Below, in pieces: positions 44,023 through 56,123 of a DNA stretch of 64,000 nucleotides. The position numbers were made by a program, and so were the translations under genes. The notes below the pieces were generated by a model. That model did no database searches and was not told the origin of the DNA. It saw only the letters and a list, made by a program, of their open reading frames with translations. This DNA is from Saksenaea vasiformis B4078 (lineage: Eukaryota; Mucoromycota; Mucoromycetes; Mucorales; Saksenaeaceae), in assembly GCA_000697055.1 (NCBI GenBank), contig JNDT01002286.1, positions 22,455-86,454 on the forward strand. The letters are read 5' to 3'. Within the stretch, counting starts at the first letter, position 1. Every line of letters starts with the position of its first letter.

Positions 44023-46193
44023 GGTGTTGTGCGATCGCGCTAGGCTTCGTGATCTGCAGCACACGCAAAATTGACCAGTAATACCGGAGCTTAAAAAATG
44101 ATGACGAAAATTTTTTTTTGGTGACGTTCGGTCTTTGTGCTATCGCTTTCTTGGGGGGACGATAGGTGTCGCACAGGTCAGAGGATTATCTTTAGAAACT
44201 ACCCTAGACTTCAGTTTTACTGAGACGCTTCACGTTAGTATCTGGCTAGAACGGTTGTTATAATACGTAATACGGGAATACAATTATAGCTTATAAGAAA
44301 ATTGCATTTTACAATAGTCCACGTTGTGTAACACCTATGATCCCTAAGGAAGTCGTTTGAATGACGACAGTATGGTTACGTACGTTTAAATACACGGTGA
44401 ACATGACCACTATAATATTCAGCACATAATGAACATATTTATATGTATTCAACTATAACATACATATACTTGTATTCAAATATGTCATGGACAACGTTTT
44501 CAGTAAAACCGTGTCCGCAAGACCAAATATGGAAAGTCAAAACCCGTGTTCCTAACTGTTACGGCGCTCTGAAGGTTTCTGCGTATCTTATCTTCTGACG
44601 TACTGTTATTTGTGCCAGGTTATGCTAAGACAGTTGAAAATAAGATTTTCTTTAACGAATAGAACGGCACACTTTTAGAACGTCGTAGCCCCAAGAAGCA
44701 AAGAGAAGAGAAACGTTAAGGGAGCACAAAAAAGAGAGGGATCGGTGTAGGTGGAGAAAATTCGGATGAGAACGTGGTTCGCTACTCTGGTGGCGACCGA
44801 GCAACCATTTCATGGACGGTATATTTTGTCATTGACTGAAACAGTGGGCCACAAATACATTTCGTCGTGTTACGAGGAGAGTGCCGCATGGCAATCATGT
44901 CAAAGAACGAATCACACAATATGCTCCCACCTGCACTCTTTCCAATTTCATCAGTTCCTAGCATAAAATAGAGCTTCGGACGCTATTAATTACTCGTTCA
45001 TTCCCTAAGCTTGGCGGTACCAAAAGGTCAGCTAATTGTCCGCGAATCTCTGTTGAAGCATTCGGCGTTCGCGTGTCGGCATTGACGTGTGTGATTCATG
45101 TGGAAAGTATCAATCAATTCCGACATGACGCGAAATCACTCGCTATTTAGCCCGAAAGGATAATCGATTGGATCAAAGAGGAGAAAGCCTCGTTCCAGCA
45201 AGGTAGGACGTATTGCTTCACTTGCGATTAATTCAACAATACAGCGAACAGTGCTCGGATCCACCAGTTCGGTTTAATCGGTTCAAGCGTGGAAAGCCAC
45301 GAGAAAACTCAGCTTTGTTACCATTGATGAAAGCCGCATTTCCCGATTCACTATCAATCTAAAAGTATACACGCATATCTGCAGCCGGTCCGAGACAAGT
45401 AGCGAAGGCGGATAATTTATCTGTGATATATCTCACCATAATGCAGCAGTCTAGCACTTGTCGTATATTGCGGCAAAGAAAAAAAAAAGATTGGATTATA
45501 TTACGAAGTCGGTATGGCGTAGAATTGGAAGCCTGACCGAGCTTGTGTCAGCCTGAAAATCGCAGCGTCATTATGAATATGGTTTCTTTGTTTGCTTTCG
45601 GGCAAGCGAGGATCTAGATGTTTACGGTAAGTCTGCATTTTTGTCTAACAATCAGTTTGTTTCTCGTCTTCGATTTTTGTTTTGGTCACATCGTTTGTGG
45701 TATGCCCACCCTACGAACCAGACGAGATAATGTCCTTAGTTTATGACATAGAAACTCTCGAGCACTGCTAAACAGCGCACTTTTGAGAAAATGCGAAAAC
45801 AGTTCTCATTGGATGGAATATTTCGTTTATGGAAACAGCGTATCAGGGATCGTCGGTGGTTAGGATCTAAAAAGGAGAAGATGATGAAGTTGTACGACGA
45901 GTTACCGCAATTGTGAGCTTTGCGCGTGCTCCCAGCTTTTGTTCACACACCGGAAAAAACGGGCCCCTTTTTCTTTCCGACCAAAGGGGGCCCTTTTCGT
46001 ATTTACCCTATCTGTTGAACCAAGAGGGTTCTTCTTTTTTATATATCTTATATTTTTCAATAGCCCCTCGGTGCCTTACAGTGTTGCACTTACCATGTAA
46101 GTTCATCACGAAAGCACATTTTGTGCTTCTATTTTCTGCTTGCCCCTTACCTTCTCACACTTTCTCCCTTTCATCTGCCATTACCTGTCATCG
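44023..46193. other. Divergent intergenic region between SNU114 and the PKA gene
   Basis: About 2.2 kb with no supported gene. It has direct-repeat-like ATATTTATATGTATTCAACT / ACATATACTTGTATTCAAAT words at 44430-44480 and a strong GC-rich hairpin at 45961-45993 (listed separately). It should carry the PKA promoter and leader. Confidence 0.5.
45961..45993. repeat. GC-rich inverted repeat upstream of the PKA gene
   Basis: GGGCCCCTTT and AAAGGGGGCCC form an almost perfect 10-11 bp stem separated by about 12 nt. It lies about 200 nt before the PKA start codon, so it could be in the leader or the promoter. Function unknown. Confidence 0.6.
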
Positions 46194-47950
<1,757 letters not shown>

Positions 47951-48206
47951 TTCCCTCTATTAGTTCTTATTGTTGTGTCTGTGCTTAATCTTATCTTTAA
48001 CAAGTTCCTAGTTATCGAGTGTCTGGCTCACCTGTTCCAGACATTTGTTATTCGACATTGACCTTTAAAAAAGAAAGAGGTCCAATGTTAGTCTTGATTG
48101 CCCTGTAATTACTGTTTATTGAATTTAAAGGATAAAATGTTTGTTATCAAGAAATTCAGTGTAATCTCGGCCATTGAGAGCAGGCAAAGAAAGAGATCAA
48201 TACTTC
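47951..48206. other. Downstream region of the PKA gene with a lone repeat-head motif
   Basis: ATTACTGTTTATTGAATTTA begins near 48109, about 160 nt after the PKA stop codon. It matches only the first dozen or so bases of the dispersed repeat head. Confidence 0.45.
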
Positions 48207-48362
48207 CTAGAAATCCGCCAAATCCGCCTCCCGATACCATCTTTTAGTGTTCAGAAACTCTGCCGCCGATGCAGCTGAATGGAGATAATATGAAATGCGT
48301 GCAAATAGGATGTCTGCAAGCGCAATGTCTCCAATTAGGACCGCATTCCCTTGTATTGACAT
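48207..48362 (-). pseudogene. Possible remnant or last exon of a GST-C-like (AIMP3/eEF1E1-like) protein
   Basis: This 51-codon open stretch reads MSIQGNAVLIGDIALADILF, then ARISYYLHSAASAAEFLNTK and RWYREADLADF. The G-D-x-x-L-A-D-I motif with a following Y-Y-L-H and K-R-W-Y resembles the C-terminal half of the GST-C fold in AIMP3/eEF1E1-type proteins. Upstream on the same strand, SLAYLTSTNPSLAG (48370-48410) would fit just before it but is one base out of frame. Other open stretches up to 48817 (including MSWAREIIPQLLFSLANNVS) might be earlier exons. No complete gene could be assembled, so this is a weak call. Confidence 0.3.
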
Positions 48363-48979
48363 CGCCCGGCCAAACTCGGGTTAGTGCTCGTTAAATACGC
48401 CAAAGAACTATGAGGAAAGAGCAAATATCATAAATAAGCCCGGTCAATTCCTCCGTAAGTCATGTGCATTACATCTCGCTTACGGTAATTATCCCGCTAG
48501 ACTCAAAAAGTATATAGGAATGCCAACGTATGTGGCTGCGAGGGAATCGTAAAACAGTAGCTCTTGCATTGACACTTGTGGCGCAGTAGAATAATATCGC
48601 GTTAATCGAAAGGATTGCTCATGATTCCAGGCGATACTTCTTGCGAGGCAGTTTCTTTCTGGTATCTTAAGACGAAATCCCGCACCTGGAAAGAATAGAT
48701 TTGTAAATGATCTTCCATCGTGCTAACGATGTTCAAAGATACATTATTAGCGAGACTGAAAAGCAGTTGAGGTATGATTTCTCTGGCCCAAGACATTATC
48801 AGTATGTATAGAAGCAATTATCCGTCCTGCATTCTTCTCGTCACCGGTTTACAATCTAATTTCTCACTACATGCGAAGTTCAATGAAGACAAGAGGGCAA
48901 GTAATGAGGAGGATGAATGCAACTAAGAAACAAATTTATGAATAAAGCTTTGGGATCACTACATATCTACGTTTGTCTA

Positions 48980-50125
48980 TTAACTCTCTTGTTTTTGCTT
49001 TTTGTTTGAAGAGGTATCTTCTTCTTCTTCTTCTGCCGCTCGCTTCTTCAATCCCTTCATCTTTCGGGTCTGAATCTTATGCAGTTCTTGGTTACCAACA
49101 TGGACACGGCCCACCTTATCGCCCATTTCATCCACGTCCACATTTTTGACTTTCTTTGGCTAAACACAAGCTGTAAGAAACTTTCAAATATATAAGAATC
49201 TCGATACTACTTACCTTAATTTCTTTTGGAACCTTCACTGCTGCCTTCCAGAGATCGGACTTAGGCGGGGTTGTGCGTCGAATGACAAAATCAAAGTGAG
49301 GTCCCATTTCTTCCATTTCAATACGTGGTGTCTTAGTTCCACTCTTCTTCATCTGGATCATATAGGTACGGAGGAGGATATGATTGTCGGGCGTTGCTGT
49401 AATACTGATAACGTGCTCCATACCGCTAACGTTGATAGCATCAGCGGCTTCACCATTAAAGAAATCCAAAAAGTAGTTTTTGACGTTCTTCAACGTTTCA
49501 TCCATTCCAAATCCTTCACCGTTGAAGACCAACAATGGCTTCATTCCTAATGAACATTTTGGTCCCTAAAATACGCAGAACTAATATTAGTACTGAACGC
49601 AGTCTATGCCTTATCATCGGTTCTCTAACATACCTTGATCTCACTCATCGGTACTGACTTATCGATACCAAGCTCAAACATCTCCAGGATTTGATAGTCA
49701 AACATGCGTACGAAAGTCAAGTTATGCGGCCGTTTCTTCAAGTGGGTTCCAATCACCATTAGAGAAGTGTCGTTTTTTCGTGAAAAAAATTCCAACTTTT
49801 CGTCTTCTTCAAAGGGTTTGATCTCGTTTTTCTTGCCAAAGTACACAGCATTAGGACGTTTGAGAGCGTACTACAAATCATTAGTATACATTATAATAGC
49901 TGCTAGTTTGTTTGTCTCACCAAGTCCTTCAATGCATCGTTGACAACCTGACTTGTGGTAGATCCTCTCAAGAAGAGAGTGTTCTTAGGATTTTCGACTA
50001 CTTTTGCCTCTCGATTCTTCAAGAAACGCTTAGAGCGAGCATTTTTGGGCTTTCTGTTGTTTTGTTAGTATACCAATCATGTTTTCTATCGTAGTAAAAA
50101 AAAGTGCTTACACTGTACGCAACAT
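48980..50125 (-). CDS. RPF2: RPF2, Brix-domain 60S ribosome biogenesis factor
   Basis: Rpf2 works with Rrs1 to bring the 5S RNP into pre-60S particles in the nucleolus. Exon 1 is only MLRT plus two bases of the next codon, spliced to VKPKNARSKRFLKNREAKVV. The Brix domain then reads ENPKNTLFLRGSTTSQVVND, ALKDLYALKRPNAVYFGKKN, FEEDEKLEFFSRKNDTSLMV and IGTHLKKRPHNLTFVRMFDY, with GPKCSLGMKPLLVFNGEGFG and HVISITATPDNHILLRTYMI later. The C-terminus is basic and acidic in blocks (KKRAAEEEEEDTSSNKKQK). Five or so introns. The start at 50125 is fixed by the splice phase and the conserved basic N-terminus. It is arranged head-to-head with PTEN. Confidence 0.93.
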
Positions 50126-50479
50126 GATCGATGGTGCTCAATTAAACTTTGAGTTAGCTGTGTGGCAAACTTTTGAAGCCGTCTCAGATGTCACAATAAG
50201 GCCTAAAGTGGCTGAGACAAAATCAACTCCTCCATCAGCACTCAGCATGAACATAGGAAGTCCGCCTCGTAGCACTGGACATATCAGTGTAATTCCGATC
50301 TGGTGCAAGCCAAGCAGTCCGGACAATGGTACGGGATTTTTCATATGATTCTACGTCAGTTTTAAGCTATAGGACTATATTTAAAGGTATCTTATGCTGG
50401 GAAAGTAGCCTCTTTCTGTGTACTATAGTCTTGGACCTTGGGTAACGATGTCAATTCTCTACGTTTGGGAATTATTCGT

Positions 50480-50730
50480 ATCGTTTGGCCCTGCATGAGC
50501 TAGGACTTAAACCGCCTTAGTGGTGCTGGTGCTTTACATCCGTCACTTAAGGAAGCAGACGTTGCCACACCCAGTGTTGCTCACCTTGCACAATAGCTCA
50601 CCTGATGTAGCATTGCTTCGAAGTCTTGTGCTGTGCGTATTATCTCCCACCACTGAGCCTCGCCAGCGGAAATTCTGCCCCTCGGCTCTACCAACCTAGG
50701 GTGCAAGGGGGGGGGACCTCTGCATCGCGT
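50480..50730 (-). repeat. Dispersed repeat, internal fragment in reverse orientation
   Basis: CACTTAAGGAAGCAGACGTT, CTCACCTTGCACAATAG and CTTCGAAGTCTTGTGCTGTG align with CACTTAAGTAAAATGAATGT, CTCATCTTGTACAATAG and CTTCAAGTCCTCTGCAGTGC in copy 4 (33575-33670). Head and tail are missing. It sits between RPF2 and PTEN, close to the PTEN start. Confidence 0.6.
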
Positions 50731-50944
50731 CACGAACGCAAAAATCTCTTTAGAATAGTGTAAATTGTCATTCAATAAACAGCAGGACACACTACGGCGT
50801 CTCAGTAGCGATTCATTGTATGTAGTGTCGCTGGCGTTGAGTCTATGAACTTTCAGGTTATCTCTCGTGAATTCCCATTTGACGGTCTTAACACAGAGAT
50901 AATACATTGTCTCATTCCCACGAGAAATTATCTCGAATTCTTTC

Positions 50945-52261
50945 ATGTTGAACTCAATACGGACACTGGTATCCGAGAACCGATGTCGATATATTGACAA
51001 TGACACGAATCTCGATCTTAGCTGTAAGCAACTTGCTGATCAAGTTACTCTTCTAAAATGCCAAAGACATTACGGATAACATTGTTGCCATGGCGGCTCC
51101 ATCCATTGGGCTGGAAGGCATTTACCGAAATTCTCTTTACGATGTTAAGAGGTTCTTAAAAAAAAAGAAGTGAAGATTGGGCTTAAACGTTGTCATCTGC
51201 TTAGGTTCCTAGATGAACGCCACGGTGGTCGCTACAAAATATTTAACCTGTAGGTCATACAAAAGACAGCTGACACGCTTTGTTTATTAGAAGCACTGCC
51301 ATTCATTGTTGTTGTAGACGGTCAGAAAAGCTGTACAATTCTGGTCTATTTGGTGACGCGCCTGTAGCCAGCTATCCATTCGACGATCATCAACCGCCGC
51401 CTTTTGATTTATTGCTCAAATTTTGTGAAGATGCTGCAGCATGGCTAAAACAAGGAAACGTAGTCGTAGTTCACTGTAAAGCTGGCAAGGGGCGCACGGG
51501 CACAATGATTGCGTCTCTTTTACGTTACATTGGTGTAGCCAATACGACGGATGAAGCCATGCAGAAATACTCTGCAATGAGAACCAAAGATGGAAAGGTA
51601 GATCATCAGGGGTTTTACCAACCACTAAGCTATATAGGGAATAACTATACCGAGTCAAATACGCTACGTACGTTATTTGGATCTGATGCTTCGAAATGGT
51701 CTCAAGAAAGTTAAGCTAAAGATTATTCGGATATCCATAAACACGATTCCATACTATTACAAATCAGATAAAGGTAATTCATCGCGGCCAGGTGAAGTTC
51801 CTCTTAAGCTCAAAGGGTGATAGGACGTTATTTGACATTCGCTGTCTACCACGATACTCGACGAATATACGATCAGACAAGCGAAGATGTAACGTAGTTA
51901 TATGGACATGCAGTAATTTAACAAGAAAAATGGGTTTTAGTGCAACATCTCGAGGACATCCGAAAACATCGTCATATATACTCCAGGAATGGAATCTATC
52001 GAGGGCGATTTTAAACTATCATTTGCGCGTAAAAACCCCTACTTACTAAAGGTTTGATCTAATCCACCGTGTTCGTATTGATGAACTCTATCCTAGGAAT
52101 ACCCGGTTTGTCATCTTTGGCTACACACTGCGTTTATCACGGATCAATCCACAATCCGACTTGCGAAAGATGAAATCGATCGAGCCTTTGCTGATGTCGC
52201 ATGTTCCGAATTTGATAGAGATTTTACTATTGATATAGACTTTGTAACTATAGACTCATAA
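50945..52261 (+). CDS. PTEN: PTEN-type phosphoinositide 3-phosphatase
   Basis: A complete PTEN homologue can be assembled from about eight exons: MLNSIRTLVSENRCRYIDND, DLSYITDNIVAMAAPS, IGLEGIYRNSLYDVKRFLDE, SYPFDDHQPPPFDLLLKFCE and VVVVHCKAGKGRTGTMIASL, the last containing the exact PTEN P-loop H-C-K-A-G-K-G-R. A 40-nt intron after MRTKDGK (51598-51637) leads to GITIPSQIRYVRYLDLM, matching the TI loop. The C2 domain continues in further exons: GRYLTFAVYHDTRRIYDQTS, GDFKLSFARKNPYLL, EYPVCHLWLHTAFITDQSTI and RLAKDEIDRAFADVACSEFD, ending DIDFVTIDS. It dephosphorylates PtdIns(3,4,5)P3 by family. The animal-type C-tail and PDZ ligand are absent; the protein is about 330-340 aa, shorter than human PTEN (403). 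Confidence 0.92.
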
Positions 52262-52439
52262 GCATAGATGAAAACAAGACAAATCATTTCGCTTCATTTT
52301 GACTAACTGGAGCGATTATAGAAACTATTCTATTTCTGCCGCTTTTGAATTATGTGAACTAGACAAGAATGTATACAGTTTACAGCGATAGATGTGAGGA
52401 CATGCCAATTACGAAAGATGCTGCCACAACCTAGTTTGA

Positions 52440-53231
52440 AGTACGTTGACGATGGTCTTTTAATATCCTATCGGAAGCAGCAAAAACGTCTCACGATAAG
52501 AGCAGGTTTCACTAACGCAAGAACGCCGTTTTGCATTAAGTCGCTTCAGTGATTAGTTACAGTATCCTTTTGAAAGGCATAAGATGTCTCGAGATAAGGA
52601 AAACGTTCCGTTGAATCAAAAACATTTTTGCATTGAAGTACTTCAGTGATGGTATCTCGGAATCCTGTCGAAAGCAGTAAAATGCCTCGAGATAAGAACA
52701 GGATGATCCGTATTTAAATGCGCGCATAAACCGTGTTTAACTTCCTTGGCTCTGTCTTTCCAAAAGACATCCGCGGTAAGGACGTTAATTTATGTACGTA
52801 CAGAATCACTCATGTTTTCATGTCTATTCTTTAGCCTGCATGACCTCTGTCCCCAACCGTCTCGGCTGTGGTGTAGCCCCTTGTTCACCGCCAGGTAAGT
52901 AGATGTTGTCACACGCAACCACACTCAACTTTCATGACGGGACCTCGCCAGACGCCGCGTCATTTCAAGCCCTCTGCACGGCGTTAAGGAGCAAACTGAC
53001 GCAAGCGCCAGTACAATCTCCCTTGCCGCTCCCACCGCGTCCGATGCGGAGCAGGCTGCCATCATTGGCTGGTTATGCCCTTCGGGGTTGAGTTGACATC
53101 AAGTATCTTCCATTTACTGACCGTGAATGTTGCTCGAATAAATTTTGCGTTCATCTGGGGATGCAAGAAGATTATTATTTTGTCGCCAATTTATGTACTG
53201 ATAATCGGATATTTCATTCCAATAAGCAGTA
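52440..53231 (-). repeat. Dispersed repeat, copy 5 (shared head, tail type B), reverse orientation
   Basis: The tail comes first: at least three imperfect subrepeats (about 52440-52500, 52540-52610 and 52640-52700) with CTTCAGTGATGGTATCTCGG, AAAGCAGTAAAATGCCTCGA and GATAAG words. Then come CCTGCATGACCTCTGTCCCC, ATGCCCTTCGGGGTTGAGTT and TTGTCGCCAATTTATGTACT, and the head terminus CAATAAGCAGTATA. Part of the head present in copies 2 and 3 is deleted. It fills most of the gap between PTEN and PKR1. Confidence 0.7.
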
Positions 53232-53412
53232 TACGAAAACTACCACATCAGTGTTTGTCGAACAGGGAGTAGGCCACAAGCTTCAGTTGATCAGTGTGGC
53301 ATAGAACCACGGATTGCATTCACAGTGATCCATCGCGGAAATATGACTTCGCGGTTTACACTGAAACAAATTCATAATCCGACTCCCGTCCCTTCTGTTT
53401 CAACGTCCTTCC

Positions 53413-53815
53413 ATGGCTTCAGTATATGATGACAACATCTCGACAAGCCCAATGCAACAACCACAAGAGTCCGAAGGTCTCATGTCCGATGTTATACAAT
53501 CCATTATGACGCCCGGCTACACACCTAAGGGCGTGATTCAGCTCATGTTTTACGCGTTTTATGCTCTTTTTGTAACGCTCGCGGCCATGGTCGTGATCAC
53601 GGGATTCAATGGCCATGTCATTGCGCTCTTGCTAATGTCAGTATGTTTATTCCTGACTATAAGATGGTAAGTTTAGAAAAAAATTGAAAGACATGAAATT
53701 TAAGGATACAAGGTTTGTGGCCGAGATGGAGCAAATCAACCAAGCGTCCAATGTAACGAAGAAAAAACGGATAACAAGGAAAAAGAAAACAAAAAGGAAA
53801 GGAAAAAAACATTAG
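53413..53815 (+). CDS. PKR1: Pkr1-type ER membrane V-ATPase assembly factor
   Basis: Pkr1 is a small two-helix ER protein that assists assembly of the V-ATPase Vo sector. Exon 1 (53413-53668) encodes MASVYDDNISTSPMQQPQES, then DVIQSIMTPGYTPKGVIQLM with the characteristic SIMTPG motif, and two hydrophobic helices (LMFYAFYALFVTLAAMVVIT and HVIALLLMSVCLFLTIRW). A donor GTAAGTTT splits the Trp codon; exon 2 gives FVAEMEQINQASNVTKKKRI and a very basic end (KKKTKRKGKKH), stop at 53813-53815. The length of about 118 aa suits the family. Confidence 0.85.
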
Positions 53816-55254
53816 AAATGATTTAGGGATTTGTATTATATGAAAAATATGATTTGATCAAATAACCAATCCCTTGCAGAAGAAACACACACGCATGTAC
53901 GCACACGCCCCAATTATGTCTATTAGCACGCACGCACACGTAAAGGCACGCGAACATTCATGATTATCTATATGACAGTTCCATTGTGTGCTACTGCCTC
54001 TGCCTTGCTTTCTAGATCTTCGTTCTGCGTGGTTTGGTCTGTGGGAACTCTTTATTCAAACTCCTCTGGGTAGACAACGAACAGACGTGTTCTATTTCTT
54101 AATTGTTTATTTGCCTTTTTTCCCTTTTAGCTGCTGGGAGTAGATGATAGATCCATGTTTTTGGATTCTTATTATCCTGCAGGTGGCAAGGAAGGAGAAG
54201 GAGAAGGGAAGGAACAGGAAAAAGAAAAAAAAAGAGAGAGAGAGAGAGGAAAGGACTCCTTTTCCCGAGGCAATTGGATCAATAGCGTTTCATGAATGGT
54301 TTACATGACAATGACAGGGTACCTTTCATTACTTCCTCTTCTGGAATTCATGAAACCAAAGGAGACAAGAAAGCAATAAAGTATTGACCAACTGTGTTAA
54401 CGAGAGGAGGAGGGAGTCTATGAACGAAAAAGAAATATTTGACACCTACGGTAGAGGTGAAAATCACCGTGCTTCCTAAAGGGATAGGCATCGATCGACC
54501 TTCATACATGGTCAACGACGACATTTGTCAAAGCGAGGAGGTTGACATGCAGCAATTTAAGTGTCACATGCACTTGGCCCATGCGCTTTGCGATCTGTCA
54601 GGTCATTTAATATAAGGAGAAGAAAGGAGAGGATGAAACTTAATGGAGAAGAAAGGAAAAAACGGTCAAGGGATGAAAATGATTATGCTGTTGTATGTTC
54701 GAATCGATTCACAGACTTTTCGTTTTGAAGCAACATCATTGTTCTTCTCCTTTGAAGAGCATCGACGAAATGTAGGGGGAGACACAATCTTTCTTTATCG
54801 CGTCACTCTCCTATGGCGATAGTCTTTTAACACGCACAAGGACGATTATTGCATAAGGAGTTTGGCCACTTAAGCACACACGCACTTTTGCACTTATCCT
54901 CGCTCTTTATATCTCATTCACGCTAGCACTCATACATACATACATACGTACAGATAATTCATAAAAAAGCTCATACATGGAGATAGCCTATAGTTCATTT
55001 ATTCGCATCATCCACATAGTACATATTGGCACACATATATACACGCCCACGTTCGTAGGTACGCATACGCATACGCGCGCGTCTGCACATGTCACCTTAA
55101 ACACGAGCAGTTCTTCTTTTTTCTTTTTTCTTTTTTTGATCCAGGAGAAGCGATAGGAGAAACGCACAAGCCCTCTACCACCTGTCTAAATGATCTCCGT
55201 GTTGTTTTGCTATATAAATGTACGCGATTTAGTTTTGTAAAGTGTCGTAACAAC
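53816..55254. other. Long upstream region of the zinc-finger gene
   Basis: About 1.4 kb with simple-sequence patches: an A/G-rich run at 54190-54255, ACACACGCAC-type runs at 53885-53945 and CATACATACATACGTACAG or CGCATACGCATACGCGCGCG near 54930-55085. A TATA-like TATATAAAT at 55211-55219 lies about 40 nt before the ATG. No coding content was found. Confidence 0.55.
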
Positions 55255-56123
55255 ATGGAAATCTCAGAAATTGTTCATCAAGAGTATTTTGCCACCGAAG
55301 AACGCCCTTTCGAATGCACGTTTACTGGATGTAAAAAGACATTTGGTACGTAAAAGGGATTGTTTGTTTACTTCCTGCGTGTCGGGCATTAATTCGATTT
55401 TTCCAACTCTTGCAGGTCGACGCTCAGATCTTGTTCGTCATTCTCGAATTCATACGAACGAGCGTCCTTTCAAGTGCCGCGAAATTGGCTGTGGCAAGAG
55501 CTTTATTCAGCGATCAGCGTTGACTGTTCATATGCGAACGCACTCTGGAGAACGACCTCACTTATGCGAGTACCCAGACTGTAACAAGAGCTTCAGCGAT
55601 AGCAGTTCATTGGCGCGTCATAGGTAATAAATCATGATGCATTTCGTTAATTTATTTTACTGACTAATCAATTAGACGTACACATACCGGTAAAAGACCC
55701 TACAAATGCCCTTCAGAAGGTTGCAGCAAAAGCTTTGTACGCAAGACAATGTTGACAAAGCATATGAAATGTGATCATTCAACCAACGGTAAAAGACCAC
55801 AAATTCAATGGAGACCGTTTATGGAAGAGCGACGTATAATGTACATGCAAAAGCAACATCAACAACTTGTCCATCCCTCGTGTCCCAAGTGTTTTCCACC
55901 TTCTTGGAATGCATACCAGCCACAAACGCCACCTCTATGCGTCAGTCCCACTATGAACGACCAGCAACATCCGCTACCACCTTCACCTTCTAGCACTGTC
56001 TGGTCTCATTCTCCTCCTCCACTACTTCTTCCACGACCTTCTTTTTACTCGGAAAAACCATTGTCACCATTTAGCGAACCTGGAACACGACGAGATAGCG
56101 GTATTGCGTTCTTCTCCACATAA
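55255..56123 (+). CDS. C2H2 zinc-finger protein with four fingers
   Basis: A probable DNA-binding regulator of about 250 aa. Three exons: [20 protein letters not shown] with [11 protein letters not shown], then [20 protein letters not shown] and on through finger 3, then [20 protein letters not shown]. Four tandem C2H2 fingers occur with near-consensus TGxRP(Y/F)KC linkers: C-x4-C in each, and H-x3-H in fingers 1-3 (HSRIH, HMRTH, HRRTH) and H-x4-H in finger 4 (HMKCDH). Fingers of the C-x4-C type resemble the TFIIIA/YY1/ZIC/GLI-like class. The C-terminal half is Pro/Ser/Gln-rich ([20 protein letters not shown]), likely a regulatory region. Target genes unknown. Confidence 0.9.
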
